NCBI GenBank assembly: GCA_030040455.1
Contig: JASHTR010000209.1
Location: 1 to 5,022 of the forward strand
From: Terriglobia bacterium
GTDB taxonomy: Bacteria > Acidobacteriota > Terriglobia > UBA7540
DNA length: 5,022 nt
Direction: 5' to 3'
Of this stretch, positions 1 to 4,498 are shown piece by piece. The position numbers and the translations under genes were made by a program. Under the pieces are notes generated by a model. It saw only the letters and a program-made list of their open reading frames with translations. It had not been told where the DNA came from and made no database searches. Every line of letters starts with the position of its first letter. Position 1 is the first letter of the stretch.

Positions 1-539
1 TTCCTTCCGTACCTCCTCCTGAATCCGTCGGCGGTGTAGGACGCCTCACGAGCTTCGGAACCGGTATTGAGCAAACACCGCTGCAAATGGCGGCTTTGGT
101 TTCTGCCATTGCCAATGGCGGAACGCTTTACTGGCTTCAGTATCCTCAGACTCCGGAAGAAGCGGAACACTTCGAGCCTCAGGCCCGACGCGTGTTAACA
201 AATCTGATGCCCTATATTCCTGACGTGAGGCAAGGCATGGCCGCCGCCGTTCTCTACGGGACCGCCCGCTCCGCGTACAACCCGAACGAGGATATCTTTG
301 GAAAGACGGGCACGTGCAGCGAGGACGGCGGGCGAATGGGCTGGTTTATCTCCTTTTCGGAAGAGAACCACCCGCAATATGTGGTAGTGGTCGAGTTGCG
401 TGGCGGCCGCATGATGTATGGTCCCCATGCCGCCGAGATTGCCGGAGACCTTTACCGCTCCCTCCTGCTGAACGGTGTTGAAGCTGCACAGTCCCAGCAC
501 GTGCATCTGCCCTCCCTGATTGATCAGCCCGGACAATAA
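1..539 (+). CDS. Penicillin-binding protein, C-terminal part of transpeptidase domain (5' truncated by window edge)
   Basis: This is the last 178 codons of a penicillin-binding transpeptidase; the frame is open from base 3. Such enzymes cross-link peptidoglycan peptides outside the cytoplasmic membrane through a serine acyl-enzyme. Visible motifs are GTGIEQTPLQMAALVSAIAN (fragment residues 19-38), the segment typical of class A and B PBPs just before the last third of the domain, and the KTGT box (bases 303-314, fragment residues 101-104), which lines the active site. After it come G-W-F and a strand-forming VVVVEL, as expected for the closing beta sheet. The SxxK nucleophile and SxN motifs lie off the left edge, so the class (bifunctional A or monofunctional B) and activity cannot be judged. 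A cysteine follows KTGT directly. The protein ends about 75 residues after KTGT with no extra domain. The next gene is 251 bases away, so an operon with it is not evident. Confidence 0.9.
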   Translation, partial: PSVPPPESVGGVGRLTSFGTGIEQTPLQMAALVSAIANGGTLYWLQYPQTPEEAEHFEPQARRVLTNLMPYIPDVRQGMAAAVLYGTARSAYNPNEDIFGKTGTCSEDGGRMGWFISFSEENHPQYVVVVELRGGRMMYGPHAAEIAGDLYRSLLLNGVEAAQSQHVHLPSLIDQPGQ

Positions 540-685
540 AAAGCCCGAAGCATTCCCAGCCATTCTTGCCATGGAGACCGCCGAAATGGAAATCGGTTGA
601 TCAGCGGGACACGCTCGATGGGGTCCGCCGGGTGGCAGACTTCAGGATCGGTTATGATTACCTGCGGGACCTGGTGGTTGCATAG
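524..685 (+). other. Coding-like open frame without a credible start; possible gene remnant
   Basis: The frame ending in TAG at 683-685 is open back to the TGA at 521-523. From about 584 its translation looks protein-like: KWKSVDQRDTLDGVRRVADF, then RIGYDYLRDLVVA, an amphipathic, charged, helix-prone tail. It contains no ATG or GTG usable as an early start; the only early option is TTG at 566, with no Shine-Dalgarno before it. It overlaps the end of the transpeptidase gene in another frame. It could be the decayed 3' end of a lost gene, a very small protein of about 39 residues from TTG 566, or chance. I do not recognise the peptide. The rest of the gap to 790 shows no convincing promoter pair or terminator. 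Confidence 0.2.
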
Positions 686-770
686 CCCAAAGTGGAAAAT
701 GGATGGCATTCTTATTTTCTGGATGCTGACAAGTGCGATGCAATCGTCGTTGCTTTTGTTACCTCGTTCA

Positions 771-780
771 AAGGGAAGGG
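771..780 (+). promoter_or_regulatory. Purine-rich ribosome binding site setting the oxalate decarboxylase start at 791
   Basis: AAGGGAAGGG lies 10 bases before ATG 791. It is not a perfect Shine-Dalgarno, but it is the only purine-rich stretch near the codon that begins the twin-arginine signal peptide. It favours ATG 791 over the in-frame ATG at 692, which would put a 33-residue extension in front of the signal peptide. Confidence 0.5.
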
Positions 781-790
781 AAACTCGCTT

Positions 791-2047
791 ATGAGTAAAG
801 ACAGGCAAAGTGGTTTTGTTTCACGGAGAAGATTCTTTGAAATGGGTTCGGCGGTTCTCGGAACGGCCGCAGTCGTAACCGCATCTCCGGAGAGCCAGCA
901 GGGCAGGCAAACGGTTGGGCACGACCGAAGCGGGTCCAATCCAATCGGGCCGGACGATCCGGTGCTGCACGCTGAGAACCCCGACTCGGTGAATCCGCCA
1001 TCCACCGATCGCGGCGACGTCAATCCGTTCAAGTATCCTTTTTCACTTGCCCACAAGCGCATCGAGAAAGGAGGGTGGGCGCGGCAAGTGACGGCAAGGG
1101 ACTTGCCGGTTTCCACAACCATCGCCGGCGTGAATATGCGTCTGACCGCCGGTGGGATACGCGAATTGCATTGGCATCGGGCCGGCGAATGGTCGCTCAT
1201 GCTGGACGGCAGCGCGCGAATTACATGCCTTGACCCGCACGGCAAGCCTTTTGTCGATGATGTGAAAGAGGGGGATCTGTGGTTCTTTCCGACTGGCCTT
1301 CCTCACTCGATTCAGGGCTTAGAGCCTGACGGATGCGAGTTCTTGCTGGTGTTCGACGATGGCGCATTCTCCGAATATGACACGGTGCTCTTAGCGGACT
1401 GGACGGCACACACTCCGCCGAGCGTGCTGGCCAGAAACCTCGGTGTCTCAGGAGCGGCTTTATCACGAATTCCTCCGGGCGAGCTCTATATCTTTCAAGC
1501 TGAAGTCCCGAAAACATCGCTTGACCAGGACCGAAAGGCAGCGGCTGGAACCATCAGTCTATCTTCTGAGAACTTCGTTTTTCGGCTGATGGAGATGCCA
1601 CCCACTCGAAAAACAAAAGCCGGGGAGGCGCGGATCGTCGATTCCAGCGTTTTTAAGGTCTCGAGCCAGATTGCCGCCGCGCACGTCATCGTCCATCCAG
1701 GAGGCATGCGCGAGATGCACTGGCACCCGAATGCCGATGAATGGCAATATTACGTTACCGGCAAAGGACGGATGACCGTCTTCGCCTCAGGAGGCAAAGC
1801 CCGCACGATGGACTTCCAAAAGGGTGACGTGGGATACGTACAGCAAACTCTTCCTCATTATATTGAGAATACGGGAAACGAGGATCTTATCTTTCTGGAG
1901 ATATTTAAGAGCAGCACCTACCAGGACGTGTCCCTGAACGAATGGTTAACCCATCTGCCTCCAGCCCTCGTCCAAGCCCACTTGAACCTCGATATCGCCA
2001 CGCTGCGTGCCATTCCCCACGCGGAAGAAGTTGTAGTCCCCGCATAA
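791..2047 (+). CDS. oxdC: Oxalate decarboxylase, Tat-exported bicupin (EC 4.1.1.2)
   Basis: The 418-residue enzyme should convert oxalate to formate and CO2 using Mn(II) and O2, probably outside the cytoplasmic membrane. Residues 1-31 form a twin-arginine signal peptide: SRRRFFE at 11-17, a hydrophobic stretch 18-31 and a possible cleavage site after VTA (29-31). A linker to about 80 precedes two cupin domains. Domain I has GGIRELHWH (121-129) with ligands H127, H129, E133 and H172, plus R124. Domain II has GGMREMHWHPNADEW (304-318) with ligands H310, H312, E317 and H356, plus R307 and E370. Compared from memory with Bacillus subtilis OxdC, all eight metal ligands, both arginines, the two HWH tryptophans and the lid glutamate (E195, equivalent to E162) are kept. 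The lid reads SEYDT (194-198) instead of SENST. The retained lid glutamate favours decarboxylase over oxidase activity. B. subtilis OxdC is about 385 residues, the excess here being the signal and linker. The gene appears monocistronic, and export suggests action on environmental oxalate. Confidence 0.93.
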   Translation: MSKDRQSGFVSRRRFFEMGSAVLGTAAVVTASPESQQGRQTVGHDRSGSNPIGPDDPVLHAENPDSVNPPSTDRGDVNPFKYPFSLAHKRIEKGGWARQVTARDLPVSTTIAGVNMRLTAGGIRELHWHRAGEWSLMLDGSARITCLDPHGKPFVDDVKEGDLWFFPTGLPHSIQGLEPDGCEFLLVFDDGAFSEYDTVLLADWTAHTPPSVLARNLGVSGAALSRIPPGELYIFQAEVPKTSLDQDRKAAAGTISLSSENFVFRLMEMPPTRKTKAGEARIVDSSVFKVSSQIAAAHVIVHPGGMREMHWHPNADEWQYYVTGKGRMTVFASGGKARTMDFQKGDVGYVQQTLPHYIENTGNEDLIFLEIFKSSTYQDVSLNEWLTHLPPALVQAHLNLDIATLRAIPHAEEVVVPA

Positions 2048-2052
2048 ACTCC

Positions 2053-2069
2053 GTGCGCGAAACGCGCGC
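2053..2069. repeat. Short hairpin just after the oxalate decarboxylase stop
   Basis: GTGCGCG, loop AAA, CGCGCGC gives a 7-bp stem with one G-T wobble, beginning six bases after the TAA at 2045-2047. Its position suits transcript 3'-end formation or stabilisation. No T-run follows, so it is not a standard intrinsic terminator. Confidence 0.35.
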
Positions 2070-2105
2070 TTGACGTGTGCCTTGATGTTGAGGTGTTGCT
2101 TTTAT

Positions 2106-2119
2106 CCCGAAATTTCGGG
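2106..2119. repeat. Perfect 14-bp palindrome in the convergent intergenic gap
   Basis: CCCGAAATTTCGGG is its own reverse complement. It lies between two convergent genes, where both transcripts should end. Neither side has a proper T-run: TTTTAT lies on the left of the + strand, and the right flank is CTCTCCC. It could be the stem of a weak bidirectional terminator or a protein-binding palindrome. Confidence 0.35.
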
Positions 2120-2147
2120 CTCTCCCTCGCAACGGTTGCAACTGCGC

Positions 2148-2203
2148 GAGTCGTCTCGTCGCCACGTAAATTCTTCTTGATAATTATGAGGATGGGACGA
2201 CTC
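2148..2203 (-). repeat. Long-loop inverted repeat overlapping the epimerase stop codon
   Basis: GAGTCGTC (2148-2155) pairs perfectly with GACGACTC (2196-2203). Pairing extends inward five more positions (2156-2160 with 2191-2195) with two G-T wobbles, making a 13-bp stem around a 30-base AT-rich loop. The outer arm overlaps the epimerase TGA (2204-2202 on the - strand). It may protect or end the epimerase transcript, but no T-run follows it. Confidence 0.35.
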
Positions 2204-3212
2204 ACACCCCGTAATATTCGCGGTACCACTCCACAAAGCGCTCAATGCCCTCTTCAAGCGGCGTCCGGGGTTTAAAGCCGGTGTCGCGCTCGAGATCGTT
2301 CACATCCGCGTAAGTGGCGGGAGCGTCGCCGGGCTGTAAGGGGAGCATGTTGAGCCGAGCTTTTTTGCCCAGCTTTGACTCCAGAATGCGGAGCAAGGTG
2401 AGGAGCTCCTCGGGGCGGTGGCTACCCACATTGTAGAGGCGGTAGGGTGCGGAGCTTGAGGCAGGGTCGGGGGTGTCGCTGCTCCAGTGGGAATGGGGCT
2501 GCGGGATTCGTTCCATCACCCGGACCACTGCTTCGATAACGTCATCGATATATGTAAAGTCGCGGCGCATCTTGCCGGAATTGAACACATCAACCAGCTT
2601 TCCGGCAAGGATGGCCTTCGCAAAGAGAAACAACGCCATGTCGGGCCTGCCCCACGGCCCATAAACCGTAAAAAACCGAAGCCCCGTGGCCGGTAGCCGG
2701 TAGAGATGCGCGTAGGCGTGCGCCATAAGCTCGTTGGCTTTCTTGGTTGCCGCATAGAGGCTGAGCGGATGATCGGCGGGATCGTGTGTTGAGAACGGCA
2801 TCCGGGTGCTGGCTCCGTAAACGGAGCTGGAGGAGGCAAATACAAGATGGCCTACCTCGGAATGCCGGCAACCTTCAAGGACGTTGACGAATCCGGTGAG
2901 GTTCGAATCGACGTAGGCATAAGGATCGCTCAAGGAATGCCTCACCCCGGCCTGTGCCGCCAGGTTCACGACCATCTCGAATTTTTCTTTGCGGAAAAAG
3001 TCAACTATTTTTTCACGTTCCCCGAGGTCCATGCGGACAAAATGGAAACCGGGATGATCGCTAATTCGGGCCAGGCGGGCCTTTTTGAGGTTCACGTCGT
3101 AATATTCATTTAGATTATCAAGACCCCACACGGAGTCTCCCTCGCTGAGCAGCCGCTGGCAAACATGAAAACCGACGAATCCCGCGCATCCGGTCACGAG
3201 AACTTTTCTCAT
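2202..3212 (-). CDS. UDP-glucuronate 4-epimerase, SDR family (EC 5.1.3.6)
   Basis: The 336-residue cytoplasmic enzyme should interconvert UDP-glucuronate and UDP-galacturonate using tightly bound NAD+, supplying galacturonate for lipopolysaccharide, capsule or exopolysaccharide. It is an extended short-chain dehydrogenase. The NAD-binding GxxGxxG lies at residues 8-14 (TGCAGFVG), followed by GLDNLNEYYDVNLKKARL (30-47), a signature of this epimerase group (CapI/LpsL type). Then come NLAAQAGVRHSL (83-94), the ASSSSVYG substrate loop (126-133) and the catalytic Y153-xxx-K157. RFFTVYGPWGRPDMA (179-193) and SSAPYRLYNVG (253-263) are also typical. Its length matches the family, and I see no break. 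ATG 3212 is chosen because MRKVLVTG is the usual family beginning and GGAGGA lies upstream. The earlier in-frame GTG at 3248 would add 12 atypical residues. No other sugar gene flanks it. UDP-glucose epimerase is a less likely alternative. Confidence 0.92.
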   Translation of the reverse strand: MRKVLVTGCAGFVGFHVCQRLLSEGDSVWGLDNLNEYYDVNLKKARLARISDHPGFHFVRMDLGEREKIVDFFRKEKFEMVVNLAAQAGVRHSLSDPYAYVDSNLTGFVNVLEGCRHSEVGHLVFASSSSVYGASTRMPFSTHDPADHPLSLYAATKKANELMAHAYAHLYRLPATGLRFFTVYGPWGRPDMALFLFAKAILAGKLVDVFNSGKMRRDFTYIDDVIEAVVRVMERIPQPHSHWSSDTPDPASSSAPYRLYNVGSHRPEELLTLLRILESKLGKKARLNMLPLQPGDAPATYADVNDLERDTGFKPRTPLEEGIERFVEWYREYYGV

Positions 3213-3225
3213 GTCGTTACAGTCA

Positions 3226-3231
3226 TCCTCC
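3226..3231 (-). promoter_or_regulatory. Shine-Dalgarno for the UDP-glucuronate epimerase
   Basis: GGAGGA on the - strand lies 13 bases before ATG 3212. The spacing is a little long but usable, and it supports this ATG over the GTG at 3248, which lies upstream of the site. Confidence 0.5.
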
Positions 3232-3253
3232 GTGGAGTTTCGATTCACGCCCC

Positions 3254-3287
3254 AGAGCGTTCACAGCCGAAGAGAAGTACACGCTCT
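3254..3287. repeat. Inverted repeat in the epimerase leader region
   Basis: AGAGCGT (3254-3260) and ACGCTCT (3281-3287) are perfect inverted copies around a 20-base loop, followed on the + strand by TTT. It lies upstream of the - strand epimerase gene, so it could be a leader hairpin or an operator. Seven bases per arm is close to what chance allows. Confidence 0.25.
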
Positions 3288-3291
3288 TTTC

Positions 3292-3444
3292 GCAGGTTCG
3301 AAGAAACTGAGGAGGTGTGAAAAAATCTGGTTGTAGCGGCGGGCTATGACCGCCGGGCTTGTATTTTCAATCGGTTCGGCGCTCACAGAGCGCCGCTACA
3401 ACCGCGCCGAGGTTTTTTTCGCACCTTCTGAGTGTTTCACCTGC
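3292..3444. repeat. Imperfect palindromic element of about 150 bp (MITE- or REP-like)
   Basis: Nested inverted repeats span the element. The outermost is GCAGGT (3292-3297) against ACCTGC (3439-3444). Next, GAAACTGAGGAGGTGTGAAA (from 3303) matches the complement of 3413-3438 with a few mismatches and a two-base gap, including an A6 run opposite a T7 run. Innermost, GGTTGTAGCGGCG (3329-3341) pairs perfectly with CGCCGCTACAACC (3391-3403). Inside sit two local hairpins: CGGCGG/CCGCCG (3337-3342 and 3350-3355), and CGGCGCTC with loop ACA and GAGCGCCG (3377-3395). The inner arms can pair either with each other or locally. There is no transposase gene. GTAGCGGCG-type palindromes recur between genes in some environmental bacterial genomes, to my recollection, so this is probably one copy of a dispersed family. 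No clear target duplication is visible. Confidence 0.7.
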
Positions 3445-3454
3445 CGTAGGCAGG
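3440..3454. repeat. Small perfect hairpin adjoining the palindromic element
   Basis: CCTGCC, loop GTA, GGCAGG forms a perfect 6-bp stem. It overlaps the right outer arm of the element at 3292-3444 and may be part of the same mobile or repeated unit. Confidence 0.4.
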
Positions 3455-3466
3455 CTCAGTCCACGG

Positions 3467-3509
3467 GGAAGTAAAAATATGAAAACAAAGAACTTGAATT
3501 TTTACTTCC
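3467..3509 (+). repeat. Perfect 12-bp inverted repeat enclosing a putative ribosome binding site
   Basis: GGAAGTAAAAAT (3467-3478) is the exact reverse complement of ATTTTTACTTCC (3498-3509), with a 19-base loop. The left arm contains GGAAG and ends directly before ATG 3479. The ATG and first codons of the doubtful frame 3479-3811 would lie in the loop and right arm. A stem in the mRNA would hide the ribosome binding site. Alternatively this is simply the end of a repeat. Confidence 0.5.
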
Positions 3510-3811
3510 TTGAGAGAATTTATGAACGGTGCGCGGAGCCTGCTCTTGCGGTGTGGAGGGTGGTTTTTTCGCCTGACGTGCGGAAAGTCTCCGCCTTTCC
3601 GGACCAATACGCATATTTTATAGTTCCCGGCGAGCCCGAAGCCTCAGCCTCCGAGGTCGCCGGGAACGAAATGGGGTCGAGTCACCGGCTCCAGGAAGAG
3701 CAAAAGCCTCCCCCTTCGAGCTGCAAAGCCGCGGATTGCGCCGATGAAAATTTGAACAGGTTGACTGTTGATCACCGCTCGAGCGGCTGCGAGGTTGTTC
3801 CCCCGTGTTGA
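3479..3811 (+). CDS. Doubtful hypothetical protein, 110 residues
   Basis: A frame from ATG 3479 to TGA 3811 begins MKTKNLNFYFLERIYERCAE and is preceded by GGGGAAG with a 7-base gap to the ATG. The first 55 residues or so look protein-like (aromatic and charged residues, then PDQYAYFIVPGEPEA). The second half is low in structure-forming residues, with five cysteines, and matches no family I know. The stretch also carries strong inverted repeats at 3467-3509, 3581-3601 and 3623-3667, which is unusual within a real gene. The frame could be a small orphan gene, a decayed gene, or non-coding DNA open by chance. Its end lies four bases from the end of the convergent 119-residue gene. Confidence 0.25.
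   Translation: MKTKNLNFYFLERIYERCAEPALAVWRVVFSPDVRKVSAFPDQYAYFIVPGEPEASASEVAGNEMGSSHRLQEEQKPPPSSCKAADCADENLNRLTVDHRSSGCEVVPPC
3581..3601. repeat. Perfect 7-bp hairpin
   Basis: CGGAAAG (3581-3587) and CTTTCCG (3595-3601) flank a 7-base loop. It is one of four closely spaced inverted repeats between 3440 and 3667. By itself it is weak; as part of the series it suggests a structured transcript or repeat cluster. Confidence 0.35.
3623..3667. repeat. Perfect 11-bp inverted repeat, strong hairpin
   Basis: GTTCCCGGCGA (3623-3633) is the exact reverse complement of TCGCCGGGAAC (3657-3667). A second helix, CCTC (3642-3645) with GAGG (3653-3656), stacks directly on the right arm and leaves an 8-base bulge on the left. 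The result is a GC-rich hairpin of 45 bases. No T-run follows on either strand, so it is not a simple terminator. Confidence 0.5.
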
Positions 3812-3814
3812 AGT

Positions 3815-4174
3815 TCAATCTTCGTCCACGCTGATCTTCAGCTCGCGCAGGAATTGCGTATCGGCTGTGGTTAGGCGAAACTCACGCGACTCTCGATGGC
3901 GGCTGCCGGTCTTGCTCCGGCGGGTGCGACTTCCATCTTCATTTCGGTTGAAGCCGATCGTCACTTCGAGAACGAGGAAGAGGTCATATCCGGCGGCGCG
4001 GATGCGCCCCATCACTTCCGCGATCTTTTCAGACTCGGATAACGATTCGTTGATGGCGCTCCCCAACTCTTTGATCAGTTGTTTGAATTTGTCGTCGAGC
4101 TCCAAATAACCTCCAGCAATGGATTCTATGATCCGGTTTCCGACCGTGTCAAGGTCAAATCGGAATCGTGGCAT
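3815..4174 (-). CDS. Conserved-looking hypothetical protein, 119 residues
   Basis: I do not recognise a family. The predicted protein is soluble and charged. Residues 10-63 look mostly helical (heptad-like spacing through DDKFKQLIKEL and EKIAEVMGRIRAAG). A short hydrophobic strand follows (YDLFLVLEVTIGF, 63-75), then a very basic segment rich in R and S (79-99), and a C-terminal LTTADTQFLRELKISVDED (101-119) that looks like a helix plus an acidic tail. No signal peptide, membrane segment or cysteine is present. The composition, the intact 120 codons and the hydrophobic core pattern suggest a real gene. ATG 4174 is the first start in the frame; only a weak GG-containing site precedes it. It is divergent from the small membrane protein and methylmalonyl-CoA mutase pair, with under 75 bases between starts, so control may be shared. 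The basic stretch could contact nucleic acid, but that is speculation. Confidence 0.65.
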   Translation of the reverse strand: MPRFRFDLDTVGNRIIESIAGGYLELDDKFKQLIKELGSAINESLSESEKIAEVMGRIRAAGYDLFLVLEVTIGFNRNEDGSRTRRSKTGSRHRESREFRLTTADTQFLRELKISVDED

Positions 4175-4202
4175 TGACGTACCTATTGAATCTTCTTACC
4201 AT
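4174..4202 (+). promoter_or_regulatory. Candidate sigma70-type promoter for the small membrane protein and mutase genes
   Basis: TTGACG (4174-4179) matches five of six -35 consensus bases. After a 17-base spacer, TACCAT (4197-4202) matches four of six -10 bases. Transcription would start near 4209, just before the strong Shine-Dalgarno at 4211, giving a very short leader. The -35 box overlaps the start codon of the divergent 119-residue gene. Confidence 0.35.
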
Positions 4203-4210
4203 GACTGTGT

Positions 4211-4218
4211 AAGGAGGG
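4211..4218 (+). promoter_or_regulatory. Strong Shine-Dalgarno, spaced for a CTG start at 4223
   Basis: AAGGAGGG is a near-perfect anti-16S match. The next ATG (4247) and TTG (4244) in the downstream frame lie more than 24 bases away. CTG 4223, four bases after the site, is in frame with the small membrane protein. A three-codon ATG-ACT-GTG-TAA frame (4201-4212) ends on the site. Confidence 0.5.
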
Positions 4219-4246
4219 TGTTCTGAGCAGACTCAGCAATCAATTG

Positions 4247-4468
4247 ATGAAGGCCAAGCGGCAGGCCCACCGGATGCTTGAGTTCGTGATGGGGCTCATC
4301 TTCATGTTTGCGGCCGCTTGTTGCATCACGGTGGCCCTGGACAAGTGGCGCATCTATCTGGCCAACCCCGGTGGTGGGCTGGGCCTTTTTTATGTGTTCG
4401 CCGCATTCTCTCTGCTTCTCATTTTTTGCTGCCTGTATTCCTTTCTCAAGGCCCGTAGCATCCGGTAA
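4247..4468 (+). CDS. Small two-helix membrane protein of unknown function
   Basis: From ATG 4247 the product has 73 residues. A basic start (MKAKRQAHR) precedes the first membrane segment (about 12-31, FVMGLIFMFAAACCITVA). A short loop, DKWRIYLANPGGG (32-44), leads to a second membrane segment (45-67) and a basic tail, KARSIR. The positive-inside rule puts both ends in the cytoplasm and the loop outside. No family is recognised. The start is uncertain: ATG 4247 and TTG 4244 lack a nearby Shine-Dalgarno, whereas CTG 4223 sits right after AAGGAGGG and would add eight residues (first residues SRLSNQL after the initiator). The gene ends 30 bases before methylmalonyl-CoA mutase on the same strand, so co-transcription is likely. 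A role linked to that enzyme is unproven. Confidence 0.65.
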   Translation: MKAKRQAHRMLEFVMGLIFMFAAACCITVALDKWRIYLANPGGGLGLFYVFAAFSLLLIFCCLYSFLKARSIR

Positions 4469-4483
4469 TTCTGAATTCAGAAT
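4468..4483. promoter_or_regulatory. Perfect 16-bp palindrome before methylmalonyl-CoA mutase
   Basis: ATTCTGAATTCAGAAT equals its own reverse complement and fills half of the 30-base gap between the small membrane protein stop (4466-4468) and the mutase ATG (4499). It begins on the last base of the stop codon. The shape suits a dimeric regulator site, or a small hairpin that tunes expression of the second gene. No T-run follows, so termination is unlikely. Confidence 0.4.
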
Positions 4484-4498
4484 GAGAAACCCGCTTCA

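Noticed and set aside
653..658. TATGAT as a -10 box for the oxalate decarboxylase gene
   Set aside because: No -35-like hexamer occurs 16-18 bases upstream and no extended -10 precedes it, so it is too weak to annotate.
692..790. Upstream extension of the oxalate decarboxylase frame to ATG 692
   Set aside because: It would place 33 residues before a clear twin-arginine signal peptide and has no ribosome binding site. ATG 791 starts the signal peptide at the usual place.
524..808. 94-codon frame on the - strand
   Set aside because: It overlaps the end of one real gene and the start of another, has no ribosome binding site, and reads as a cysteine- and proline-scattered shadow.
712..1245. 177-codon frame on the - strand inside the oxalate decarboxylase gene
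   Set aside because: It lies opposite a well-supported enzyme with conserved motifs, and its translation is rich in R, S, P and C, as typical for antisense shadows of GC-rich genes.
3210..3227. Leader mini-frame (ATG ACT GTA ACG ACA TGA) overlapping the epimerase start
   Set aside because: Its ATG overlaps or abuts the Shine-Dalgarno with no spacing, so it could not be translated from that site.
3213..3248. GTG 3248 as start of the epimerase
   Set aside because: The 12 extra residues are unlike the family, and the Shine-Dalgarno lies inside this stretch, upstream of ATG 3212.
3254..3290. Intrinsic terminator on the + strand
   Set aside because: The stem is only 7 bp, the T-run is short, and no + strand gene lies upstream for it to end.
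3292..3670. CRISPR array
   Set aside because: The repeats are inverted, not direct, and are not evenly spaced. No spacer-repeat pattern exists.
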